From assembly GCF_000158915.1 (NCBI RefSeq), contig NZ_GG657754.1, positions 6,048,018-6,104,970 on the forward strand: 56,953 bases of DNA. The letters run 5' to 3'. Source of the DNA: Streptomyces himastatinicus ATCC 53653 (GTDB taxonomy: Bacteria; Actinomycetota; Actinomycetes; Streptomycetales; Streptomycetaceae). Each line of letters begins with the position of its first letter. The stretch's first letter is position 1. A program made the translations under genes and the position numbers. A model generated the notes under the pieces. It made no database searches. It was given only the letters and a program-made list of their open reading frames with translations, and was not told the DNA's origin. This document shows positions 39,632-47,363 of this stretch, piece after piece.

Positions 39632-40825
39632 TCAGCGCACCCGGGCCGCCGAGAGGGAGCGCTTCAGCACGGGCGTGAGGCGCTGTTCCACGAAGTGGTA
39701 GAGCAGCCAGGCCAGGGTCAGCATCAGCAGGATCGTCAGGAAGAAGGTCCCCAAGGCGGGCATGCCCAGGGTGCGGTGGAGGTGCTGGACGACGACCCAG
39801 CCCAGGTGTTCGTGGACCAGGTAGAAGGGGTACGTCAGCGCGCCCGCGACCGTCAGCCAGCGCCAGTTGGCCCAGTTCAGCTTGCCCAGCGCGACCAGGG
39901 CGACGGCGATGTAGCCGAAGGCGACGATCGCGACGATGCCGAGGGTGGAGCGGTAGGAGAAGAAGTCCGGGTTGGGGCGGTGCCAGAGTTCGGCGACCGC
40001 GTAGTGCTGCCCGATCAGGAAGCTGAGGGCGACGATGCCCCACGCGGTGGCGTCGTGGCCGTAGCGGTGGATCAGGTAGAGGCCGATGCCGCCGATGAAG
40101 TACGGGGCGTAGTTCGGCATCAGGATCAGGTCCAGGAGGGGCTGGTTCGCCGCGTCGGTGACGGCCGCTCCCAGGGTCCATACGGCGCAGAACAGGACGA
40201 CGCGCTGGCGGCTCGCGCCCGGCAGGACGACGAAGAGCGCGAAGAGGGCGTAGAACCGCAGCTCCGCCCAGAGGGTCCAGCACACGCCGAGGACCCGGTC
40301 GGCGCCCAGCGGCTGCTGGAGCATGGTCAGGTTGACCAGGGTGTCGCTCGGCGAGACCGTCTCGAACGCCACCCAGGGGAGCGCGAAGACGGCGGTGACC
40401 AGCAGGATCGCGGCCCAGTAGGCGGGGAAGAGCCGGGAGACGCGGGAGGCGAAGAAGGAGCGCAGCGGGCGCCCCCAGCCGCTCATGCAGATGACGAAGC
40501 CGCTGATGACGAAGAAGATCTGGACGCCGAGGCAGCCGTACGAGAAGTACGGCGACACGGTGGGGAAGATCTCGCGCGGGGACGCGCCCCACGCCTCGGC
40601 GATCTCCCCGTCGCGGCCGCCGTAGTGGTACGCGGCGACCATGAGCGCGGCCAGCAGCCGCAGCCCGTCCAGGGCGCGCAGCCGGACCGGCTGCCCCTTG
40701 CGGCCCGGGACCGGCCGGCCCGGCCCCTGCCCCGGCTCGGGCTGGCCGCCTTCCCGCTGCGACGGCAACGTCACCGCAGGGGATATCGGGCCCGCTCCGG
40801 GTGCGGGCGGCGCGCCCGCGGTCAT
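39632..40825 (-). CDS. Membrane acyltransferase, OafA/AT3 family
   Basis: 397 aa with about 10 TM segments. RLRALDGLRLLAALMVAAYH carries the conserved R..D..R and the catalytic-type His after the first TM. GCLGVQIFFVISGFVI and the SR-[LV]-x-R-L-x-P-A-Y segment (ASRVSRLFPAYW) are diagnostic of acyltransferase family 3. The family transfers acyl groups from a cytoplasmic donor to extracytoplasmic carbohydrates. Its place at the start of a nonulosonate glycopolymer cluster suggests that it O-acylates that polymer. The N-terminal ~45 residues are Pro/Gly-rich and disordered. The start overlaps nothing; the neighbouring gene is 93 bp upstream in the same direction. Confidence 0.85.
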   Translation of the reverse strand: MTAGAPPAPGAGPISPAVTLPSQREGGQPEPGQGPGRPVPGRKGQPVRLRALDGLRLLAALMVAAYHYGGRDGEIAEAWGASPREIFPTVSPYFSYGCLGVQIFFVISGFVICMSGWGRPLRSFFASRVSRLFPAYWAAILLVTAVFALPWVAFETVSPSDTLVNLTMLQQPLGADRVLGVCWTLWAELRFYALFALFVVLPGASRQRVVLFCAVWTLGAAVTDAANQPLLDLILMPNYAPYFIGGIGLYLIHRYGHDATAWGIVALSFLIGQHYAVAELWHRPNPDFFSYRSTLGIVAIVAFGYIAVALVALGKLNWANWRWLTVAGALTYPFYLVHEHLGWVVVQHLHRTLGMPALGTFFLTILLMLTLAWLLYHFVEQRLTPVLKRSLSAARVR

Positions 40826-40918
40826 GACGCCACCCCCGAGGCGCCGGTGCGTATGTGGCTTACCCCGTGGTCGGCGGTCACGCCGTTGCTCCTTCGCAGT
40901 CGGGGGACAGTGGGTGGG

Positions 40919-42355
40919 TCAGCCCGTCGCGGTCTTCTTCAGCGCGGCCTTCTTCAGCGCCCGCGCCCGGCGCGCGACCCGCCGCACGGTCTCGTTGCGC
41001 GGGATGAAGCCGAGCTGGGACGGGACCGCCCCGGGCAGGGCGAGCGCGGTCAGTCGGCGGCGCTTGAAGTAGCGCCAGGTGTGGGCGTCCAGATGCGCGG
41101 CGAGATAGCGCTCCGCGGCGGGCCGCAGACCGGGGTAGATCTTCGCCTGCATGCAGAAGCCGACGGCGGCGACCAGCCCGGTCAGCTTCTGGCCCGACCG
41201 CTCGTCCACCGCACCGGCACCGGAACCGGCGGCGACGGCCTTGTGGTTCTCCAGGTCCGGCAGCAGCGCGTCCACGATGGTGACCGGCACCCGGTTGCTG
41301 TTCTGGTACGGGGTGAGCCGCTCCAGCAGCGCGTCGGTGCCGATCCTCGCCACCGGCAGCCCGTAGAAGACGCTCGCGGTGAGCAGCGCGGTGGAGAAGC
41401 AGCCGATGACCAGGCCCGGTTCCATCCGCTGGTAGAGCACCTCGGCGAGGACCGGGGTGTCCATGACGGTCAGCTCCGCGCCCAGCTCGGCGGCCTTCTT
41501 CTCCAGCATCCGCGACCAGCGCGCCGGGGCGGTGGGGTGCGGTTTGAAGACGACGGTGCGGTGGCCGAGCGCCACCGCGCCCCGCAGCATCCGCACATGC
41601 AGCTCTTCCTCCTCCTCCGGAGTGAGGATGTCCAGCGCGGAGAGGTACTGACCCAGCATCAGGGCGGGCCCGGTGCCGGTGCCGATCCGCTCGGTGGCGG
41701 AGGCGACGGTGCGCGGGGCGGCCTCGCCGATCTCGGCGAGCACCTTGATGAACGTCTCGGTCGGCAGCACCTCCGCGGGCACCCCGAACTCGGTGAGCAG
41801 CAGCGGCTTCAGCCCCGGCACCAGGTCGAGGTGGAGCAGCCGGCGGATGCGGGTGCCGACCAGCGGGTGGAGCTTGTTACGGGTCGGGCCGTAGCTCATC
41901 AGCCCGTCCGCGTAGACGTCGATGGGCGCGCCCTGGAACACCTGGGCGATCGCCATCGCCGGGTTGACCTGGATGGACTCCAGGACCAGCTCGATGTCGT
42001 CCTCGCCCAGGTTCCACAGCAGCCGCAGATGGCGCTCCCACAGCGGGGCGTCGTCCTGGCGCGGGCCCCAGCCGCCGGGGTGGAAGGGGCTGATGGTCTC
42101 GTTCCAGGACAGCACCCGGTCGAAGCGCGGCCGCAGCCGCTCGAAGCCCGGCATGTCGTCGACGGCGGGTGTGGTCTCCGGCGTCGCGGCGTTGTTGCTG
42201 ACCAGCAGCAGCCTGCGGTCGGCCGGGCCGACGCTGCCCGCGTCGATCGCGGCGGCGAGAGTGGCCGCCCCGTACAGGGTGGAGGCCATGAAGATCTGGG
42301 TGCGCTTGCGTTCGCCGCGCGGGGTGTACGTCTGGGTCGCCAGGGTCGCGGACAT
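40919..42355 (-). CDS. Polysialyltransferase-like glycosyltransferase
   Basis: 478 aa from the ATG at 42355, which shares its A with the upstream TGA (TGATG), so translation is coupled to the GT2 gene. TQIFMASTLYGAATLAAAID at the N-terminus, the VLESIQVNPAMAIAQVF and IDVYADGLMSYGPTRNKL segments, and the late FKPHPTAPARWSRMLEKKAA and VIGCFSTALLTASVFYGL motifs fit the bacterial alpha-2,8-polysialyltransferase family. In that family the H-P and S-(S/T) motifs bind CMP-sugar. It probably polymerises a nonulosonic acid such as Kdn. The Lys/Arg-rich C-terminus may bind membrane. It works with the divergent NeuA/NeuB genes. Confidence 0.82.
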   Translation of the reverse strand: MSATLATQTYTPRGERKRTQIFMASTLYGAATLAAAIDAGSVGPADRRLLLVSNNAATPETTPAVDDMPGFERLRPRFDRVLSWNETISPFHPGGWGPRQDDAPLWERHLRLLWNLGEDDIELVLESIQVNPAMAIAQVFQGAPIDVYADGLMSYGPTRNKLHPLVGTRIRRLLHLDLVPGLKPLLLTEFGVPAEVLPTETFIKVLAEIGEAAPRTVASATERIGTGTGPALMLGQYLSALDILTPEEEEELHVRMLRGAVALGHRTVVFKPHPTAPARWSRMLEKKAAELGAELTVMDTPVLAEVLYQRMEPGLVIGCFSTALLTASVFYGLPVARIGTDALLERLTPYQNSNRVPVTIVDALLPDLENHKAVAAGSGAGAVDERSGQKLTGLVAAVGFCMQAKIYPGLRPAAERYLAAHLDAHTWRYFKRRRLTALALPGAVPSQLGFIPRNETVRRVARRARALKKAALKKTATG

Positions 42356-43329
42356 CAGGCCGCCACCTCCGTACCCGCCCGGCGCTTCAGTCGCCGCAGG
42401 CGCGCGGCACGCTCGTAGTCCATGGAATCCAGCGCGTCCTTCAGTACGTCCTGGGGCATGCGCTTCAGCGCAGCCGCCGACATCGACCGCAGCTTGCGGG
42501 CCACCTGGGGCTCGAAGCGTTCGATGTTTCCGAGATGGTGGGAAATGATCGCGCAGTAGGTGCGCACGGCCTTCGGCAGCAGGGTGTCCGCGTCGCGGTC
42601 CCGCGCCGTCTCCTCGATGACCTGGTCGAAGGCGCGGATGAAGTCGAGCTGCCGCACATCGCCGATCTGGGTGAGCGAGGAGGAGACACCGCGCCGGTAG
42701 AAGACGCCGTGCAGGCCGAGGACGGCGAAGCTGCGCGCCTCGCGGTGCAGCCGCCAGATCCAGGGCCGGTCCTCGGCGGTGCGCAGCCCGTGGGTGAAGT
42801 GGAGAAGCCCCTCGTCGGCGAGGCGGCGGTGGTACATGCCCGCCCAGGCGAAGGCGTAGTCGACCGAGGTGGAGCGGTCGGCGGGGAGGATCACGTCCCG
42901 CGGGTTCATCACCCGGTCCCGCAGACCGTGCGGCACCCGGGTGACCGAGCGCTTGCGGCCGGTGCACTGGACATGGTCGGTGCGGACGAAGTCGCACCCC
43001 AGGTCCTCGATGGCCGCGAGCAGCTGCTCGTAATAGCCGGGCGCGAGCCAGTCGTCGCCGTCGAGGAAGGTGAGGTACTCGCCGGTCGCCGCGTCCAGGC
43101 CGGTGTTGCGCGCGGTGGCGAGCCCGCCGTTCTGCTCATGACGGATGTAGACGGCCCCCGGAAGCTCGCGCTCGGCGCGCTCGAGGATCTCCGGTGTCCC
43201 GTCGGTCGCATGGTCGTCGACGAGAATGAATTCGAAGTCCTCACGCGCGTTCGCACGAAGACTTCTGAGCGTGTCAGGGGCATAGGTCTGCACGTTGTAG
43301 AACGGCACGATGACGGAGAGCTTAACCAC
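42355..43329 (-). CDS. Family 2 glycosyltransferase
   Basis: 324 aa. The GT-A fold starts with KLSVIVPFYNVQTYAPDTLR, then FILVDDHATDGT, QNGGLATARNTGLDAATGEY and the metal-binding FLDGDDW. The acceptor half includes RTAEDRPWIWRLH (E-D-x-x-x-W). The GTG start follows TAGCGT by seven bases, with no ribosome-binding site, so the mRNA is probably leaderless. The divergent gene at 43517 has the same arrangement. It likely adds a hexose or builds the linkage unit of the nonulosonate polymer. It is translationally coupled to the polysialyltransferase-like gene downstream. Confidence 0.9.
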   Translation of the reverse strand: MVKLSVIVPFYNVQTYAPDTLRSLRANAREDFEFILVDDHATDGTPEILERAERELPGAVYIRHEQNGGLATARNTGLDAATGEYLTFLDGDDWLAPGYYEQLLAAIEDLGCDFVRTDHVQCTGRKRSVTRVPHGLRDRVMNPRDVILPADRSTSVDYAFAWAGMYHRRLADEGLLHFTHGLRTAEDRPWIWRLHREARSFAVLGLHGVFYRRGVSSSLTQIGDVRQLDFIRAFDQVIEETARDRDADTLLPKAVRTYCAIISHHLGNIERFEPQVARKLRSMSAAALKRMPQDVLKDALDSMDYERAARLRRLKRRAGTEVAA

Positions 43330-43516
43330 GCGGGTGACGCTAGGTCGCCAGGCGGCATTCGTCTTGACCGCAGGTGTACGTCAAGGTGAACGAAGTACGT
43401 CGGAACGGTTAACCCGCTGCTCCTGCCAGCCGATTCGCCATTCGTCGACGCGCTGTTAACCCTTTGTTGCTTCTGCGTTGGGCCGTGAATCGGAATCGCT
43501 TCCTAGCGTCTCCCAC
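43330..43516. promoter_or_regulatory. Divergent promoter pair with matching leaderless start sites
   Basis: Both divergent genes start at a GTG exactly seven bases after TAGCGT: CCTAGCGTCACCCGCGTG on the minus strand (hexamer 43342-43337) and CCTAGCGTCTCCCACGTG on the plus strand (hexamer 43504-43509). Two GTTAACCC direct repeats (43408-43415, 43455-43462) lie between, in an otherwise AT-poor region. The shared core suggests the same sigma factor and coordinate expression of both arms of the glycopolymer locus. Confidence 0.6.
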
Positions 43517-44932
43517 GTGTCCTCACGTATCAAATCCCCCGTGCGAGTAGCCGTGCTCGCCGACTCCGACACCCGGTGGAAATGGGGCGCGCTGACAGCG
43601 CAGCGTCTCGTCCCCGACAGCTCGGATTCCTCGGACGCGGGCTCAGCGGATTCAGCGGGTTCCGCGGCTTCAGCAGATTCAGCGGGTTCGGGCCGACGCC
43701 TGGACGGCTACCTGCTGCGCGGCCGCGCCACGCCGACCGTCCGGCAGCTGGCCGAGGTCGGGGTGCGCACGGACTCGCTGCGCGAGGTGACGGGGATCGA
43801 GTTCGTCCGGTCCATGGAGCGCGAGCGGTACGACGTGATCGTGCTGTCCCTGGTGGGCGGCGGCGTCCAGGCCATGCTGCACGGACTCGCGCACGCCTGG
43901 CAGGGCGCCACCCGCCGCCCGGTGATCGTCACCGGCTATGTGGGCGTCGTCTACGAGAAGCTCGCCGACGGCCTGCTGCTGCGGCACGGGGCGGATGTGG
44001 TGCTCGCCAACTCCCGCCATGACGCGGACCGGTTCCGCGAGGTGTACACCGGCGTCGGCACCACGGGGGACAGCGTCACCGAATGCGCGCTGCCGTTCCT
44101 CGGCGGCGCCCGCTACGACGAGAAGGCCCGGCAGGGGCGCAAGTACCCCGGCGGCACGGTGGTGTTCGCCGTCCAGCCGTCCGTCCCGGACAACCGCGCC
44201 GACCGTACGTACCTGCTGCGCCGGGCCGTCGACCACGCCCGCCGCCACCCGGACCGCGAGGTCGTGGTGAAGCTGCGCTCCAAGCCGGGCGAGCACACCA
44301 CGCACATCGAGGAACTGCCGTACCAGAAGCTGATCGCCAAGTTCGGTGACGGGCTGCCGCCCAACTTCCGCCTCGCGTACGGGAACATGGGCGAGGTCCT
44401 GGACACCACCGATCTGCTGGTCACCATCAGCTCCACGGCCGCCCTGGAGTCCCTGCACCGCTCCATCCCGACCGCGATCCTCACCGATCTCGGGATCCGC
44501 GAGCCGCTGGGCAACCACCACTTCCTGGGCTCCGGCTGTCTGGCCTCGTGGGACGAGCTGGACGCCGGATACCGGCCCGAGCCCGATCCGGAGTGGCTCG
44601 CCCGCCAGGGCGTGGCCGCCGACGGGTCGTACGAGACCGCGTTCGACACCGCCCGGCACAAGGTCTCCGCCCTGGCCGCCGCCGAAACCCTCCCGGCGCT
44701 CGCCCCCTACTACACCCGGGCCACCGCGCCCGGCTATCTGCCCCGGATCCTCCAGCGGTACGGCTTCGAGCCGGACGGCCGCCCCCGTCCGGGCGCGGCT
44801 TCCGCGGACGAGGCCGAGGTCAGCGGATTGCGGCGGGTCGTACGCAACACCATGCGGGACGCGGCGCGCGGCGCCTACCGGCATGGCGTCCAGCGCGTGG
44901 CCCCGGTCATCCGGCGGATGGGGGAGCTGTGA
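43517..44932 (+). CDS. DUF6716 putative glycosyltransferase
   Basis: 471 aa from the GTG at 43517. The protein has two Rossmann-like halves. The N-terminal one includes VRVAVLADSDTRWKWGALTA and, later, RYDVIVLSLVGGGVQAMLHG and VIVTGYVGVVYEKLADGLLL. The second holds VVVKLRSKPGEHTTHIEELP, AYGNMGEVLDTTDLLVTISS and TAALESLHRSIPTAIL, which has the look of a GT-B or polysialyltransferase-type nucleotide-sugar site. DUF6716 proteins are typically found beside NeuA/NeuB in Streptomyces. Residues about 34-59 are a Ser/Asp/Ala repeat encoded by short direct repeats. Likely cytoplasmic or membrane-peripheral. Acts in nonulosonate polymer assembly by context. Confidence 0.75.
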   Translation: MSSRIKSPVRVAVLADSDTRWKWGALTAQRLVPDSSDSSDAGSADSAGSAASADSAGSGRRLDGYLLRGRATPTVRQLAEVGVRTDSLREVTGIEFVRSMERERYDVIVLSLVGGGVQAMLHGLAHAWQGATRRPVIVTGYVGVVYEKLADGLLLRHGADVVLANSRHDADRFREVYTGVGTTGDSVTECALPFLGGARYDEKARQGRKYPGGTVVFAVQPSVPDNRADRTYLLRRAVDHARRHPDREVVVKLRSKPGEHTTHIEELPYQKLIAKFGDGLPPNFRLAYGNMGEVLDTTDLLVTISSTAALESLHRSIPTAILTDLGIREPLGNHHFLGSGCLASWDELDAGYRPEPDPEWLARQGVAADGSYETAFDTARHKVSALAAAETLPALAPYYTRATAPGYLPRILQRYGFEPDGRPRPGAASADEAEVSGLRRVVRNTMRDAARGAYRHGVQRVAPVIRRMGEL

Positions 44933-45057
44933 GCGACGCGCGCGCGGCCGCCGGGCCGCAGACGACGGCGATGCCCGCACCTCTGCGCCGCGTGGGCGGA
45001 GAAGCGAACAAAGCAGGCGGTGTGACTGCCACTACCGAATCCCCTGAAGGAGCCGCC

Positions 45058-46257
45058 ATGCCCGCATCGAGCCCCCGTGTGCTCGCCGTGATCCCCGCCC
45101 GCGGCGGGTCGAAGGGCGTGCCCGCCAAGAACCTCGCCGCCGTCGGGGGTGTGCCGCTGGTCGCCCGTGCCGTCATGGAGTGCCGGGCCTCCCGCCTGGT
45201 GACCGACGTGGCCGTGTCCACCGACGACGCGGGCATCGCCGCCGCGGCGCGCGGCGCGGGCGCCGTGGTCGTCCAGCGGCCCACCGACATCGCGGGCGAC
45301 ACCGCCACCAGCGAGGCCGCGGTCATCCACGCGATGGACGCGTACGAGGCGATGCACGGCATCCCCGTGGACGTCGTGCTCCTGGTGCAGTGCACCAGCC
45401 CGTTCATCGTCCGCGAGGACATCGACGGGGTGGCCGGCGCGGTCGCCGAGCAGGGCGCGGACAGCGCGCTGACCGTGGCCCCGTTCCACGGCTTCGTCTG
45501 GCGCGAGGGCGACGATCCCGAGGCGGATGGCGGCGACGGCGTCAACCACGACAAGTCGTACCGCCCGCGCCGCCAGGACCGCCCCCAGGACTTCCTGGAG
45601 ACCGGCGCCGCCTACGCCATGGACGCGCGCGGCTTCCGCGAGGCCGGGCACCGCTTCTTCGGCCGCACCGAGCTGGTGCGCACCGACGCCGCCCGGGTGC
45701 TGGAGGTCGACGACCCCCACGACCTGGCCCGCGCCCGCGCCCTCGCCCCGCTGCTGGACGCGGAGCGCCCGGGCGCCCTCCCCACCCGCGACGACATCGA
45801 CGCGGTGGTACTCGACTTCGACGGCACCCAGACCGACGACAGGGTGCTGATCGATTCCGAAGGACGCGAACTCGTCGCCGTGCACCGCGGCGACGGGCTC
45901 GGGATCGCCGCACTGCGCCGAGCGGAGCTGGCACTGCTGATCCTGTCCACGGAGAAGAACCCGGTCGTCGCCGCACGGGGCCGCAAACTCCAGGTCCCCG
46001 TGCTCCACGGCATCGACCGAAAAGATCTCGCACTGAAGCAGTGGTGCGAGGAGCAGGGCATCGCGCCGGAGCGCGTGCTCTACGTCGGCAACGACGTCAA
46101 CGACCTCCCGTGCTTCGGCCTCGTCGGCTGGCCCGTGGCGGTCGCAGGTGCGCACGACGTCGTGCGCGGCGCTGCACGTGCGGTCACCTCCACCCCCGGA
46201 GGGGACGGCGCGATCCGCGAGATCGCCTCGTGGATTCTCGGAAAGGAACTGTCTTAA
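45058..46257 (+). CDS. neuA: CMP-nonulosonate synthetase (NeuA) fused to HAD-type nonulosonate-9-P phosphatase
   Basis: 399 aa from the ATG at 45058 (GAAGGAG upstream); GTGs at 45022 and 44929 are in frame. Residues ~7-235 are a NeuA cytidylyltransferase: VIPARGGSKGVPAKNL, STDDAGIAAAARG, QRPTDIAGD, LVQCTSPF, RQDRPQDFLETGAAYAMD. Residues ~245-399 are a KdsC/HAD IIIC phosphatase with an intact nucleophile and acid pair (D253-F-D255-G-T), the Ser/Thr motif LILSTEKNPVVAARGRKL and metal site YVGNDVNDLPCF. The intact DxD suggests a live phosphatase acting on a nonulosonate 9-phosphate before CTP activation, as in the Bacteroides Kdn pathway. The next gene, neuB, starts immediately after its stop. 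Confidence 0.88.
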   Translation: MPASSPRVLAVIPARGGSKGVPAKNLAAVGGVPLVARAVMECRASRLVTDVAVSTDDAGIAAAARGAGAVVVQRPTDIAGDTATSEAAVIHAMDAYEAMHGIPVDVVLLVQCTSPFIVREDIDGVAGAVAEQGADSALTVAPFHGFVWREGDDPEADGGDGVNHDKSYRPRRQDRPQDFLETGAAYAMDARGFREAGHRFFGRTELVRTDAARVLEVDDPHDLARARALAPLLDAERPGALPTRDDIDAVVLDFDGTQTDDRVLIDSEGRELVAVHRGDGLGIAALRRAELALLILSTEKNPVVAARGRKLQVPVLHGIDRKDLALKQWCEEQGIAPERVLYVGNDVNDLPCFGLVGWPVAVAGAHDVVRGAARAVTSTPGGDGAIREIASWILGKELS

Positions 46258-47190
46258 GTGAGCTCCAACTCTCGCCTCCGCACCCTCGGCGCGAAGACCG
46301 CCGGACCCGGCAACCCGGTCTACGTCACCGGTGAAATCGGCATCAACCACAACGGCGACCTGGAGAACGCGTTCAAGCTGATCGACGCCGCCGCCGACGC
46401 CGGCTGTGACGCGGTCAAGTTCCAGAAGCGAACCCCGGAGATCTGCACCCCGCGTGACCAGTGGGACATCGAGCGGGACACCCCCTGGGGCCGGATGACC
46501 TACATCGACTACCGCCACCGTGTGGAGTTCGGCGAGGACGAGTACCGCGCCATCTCCGAGCACTGCACCAAGCGCGGCATCGACTGGTTCGCCTCCCCGT
46601 GGGACACCGAGGCCGTCGCCTTCCTGGAGAAGTTCGACGTCCCCGCCCACAAGGTGGCCTCCGCCTCGCTGACCGACGACGAGCTGCTGCGCGCCCTGCG
46701 GGCGACCGGCCGCACGATCATCCTGTCGACGGGCATGTCCACCCCCAAGCAGATCCGCCACGCGGTGGAGGTGCTCGGCAGCGACAACATCCTGCTGTGC
46801 CACGCCACCTCCACGTACCCGGCCAAGGCCGAGGAGCTCAACCTGCGCGTGATCAACACGCTCCAGGCCGAGTACCCCAACGTGCCGATCGGCTACTCCG
46901 GCCACGAGACCGGTCTCCAGACCACGCTGGCCGCCGTCGCGCTCGGTGCCGCGTTCGTCGAGCGCCACATCACCCTGGACCGCGCCATGTGGGGCTCGGA
47001 CCAGGCCGCCTCCGTCGAGCCGCAGGGTCTCGCCCGTCTGGTGCGTGACATCCGCGTGGTCGAGGAGTCGCTGGGCGACGGCGTCAAGAAGGTCTACGAG
47101 AGCGAGCTGGGCCCGATGAAGAAGCTGCGCCGGGTCTCCGGTGTGGTCGCCGAGGCCGAGGCCGCCGACCGCGAGCCCGTCGCGGTCTGA
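46258..47190 (+). CDS. neuB: Nonulosonic acid (Kdn/sialic acid) synthase, NeuB family, without SAF domain
   Basis: 310 aa, GTG directly after the TAA of neuA. It has the complete NeuB barrel motifs: GEIGINHNGDLENAFKLIDA, AVKFQKR, WFASPWD, ILSTGMSTPKQI, LLCHATSTYPAKAEELNL, IGYSGHETGLQTTLAAVALG and ERHITLDRAMWGSDQAASVE. The enzyme condenses PEP with a hexose or hexosamine. The C-terminal antifreeze-like SAF domain (about 60 residues) of typical NeuB is absent; the protein ends soon after the barrel. With the fused phosphatase next door and no NeuC epimerase, the substrate is probably mannose-6-phosphate and the product Kdn-9-P. A strong hairpin follows the gene. Confidence 0.88.
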   Translation: MSSNSRLRTLGAKTAGPGNPVYVTGEIGINHNGDLENAFKLIDAAADAGCDAVKFQKRTPEICTPRDQWDIERDTPWGRMTYIDYRHRVEFGEDEYRAISEHCTKRGIDWFASPWDTEAVAFLEKFDVPAHKVASASLTDDELLRALRATGRTIILSTGMSTPKQIRHAVEVLGSDNILLCHATSTYPAKAEELNLRVINTLQAEYPNVPIGYSGHETGLQTTLAAVALGAAFVERHITLDRAMWGSDQAASVEPQGLARLVRDIRVVEESLGDGVKKVYESELGPMKKLRRVSGVVAEAEAADREPVAV

Positions 47191-47232
47191 GGTCCATCTC
47201 CGTGATGCCCCTGGCCGGTCGGACCGGCCCGC

Positions 47233-47287
47233 GCCCGGAAGCGGCGGGATCCCTCGAATTCTCGGGGGACACCCGCCGCTTCCGGGC
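47233..47287 (+). promoter_or_regulatory. Strong intercistronic hairpin after neuB
   Basis: A perfect 16-bp stem, GCCCGGAAGCGGCGGG (47233-47248) with CCCGCCGCTTCCGGGC (47272-47287), has a 23-nt loop. It lies 42 bp after the neuB stop and before the next gene in the same direction. It could terminate, attenuate or protect the upstream mRNA. No U-run follows. Confidence 0.65.
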
Positions 47288-47297
47288 CCTGCCCTTG

Positions 47298-47363
47298 GAC
47301 GGTGTGATGTCTGTGGACGGTGAGAGGTCTGTGGACGGTGCAACTGTGGACGGTGTGATGTCC
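47298..47363 (+). repeat. Short tandem repeats at a gene start
   Basis: Four units of 15-18 bp begin GACGGTG (GACGGTGTGATGTCTGTG, then degenerate copies, the last ending GATGTCC). Three of the units contain possible ATG or GTG starts in the frame of the next gene. The segment is candidate slippage DNA that could vary translation. Confidence 0.55.

Noticed and set aside
39569..42418. Long plus-strand frame opposite the acyltransferase and polysialyltransferase-like genes
   Set aside because: Same antisense artefact; the minus-strand genes have clear families and coupled starts.
44875..47343. Long minus-strand frame opposite neuA and neuB
   Set aside because: Antisense shadow of two well-defined enzymes.
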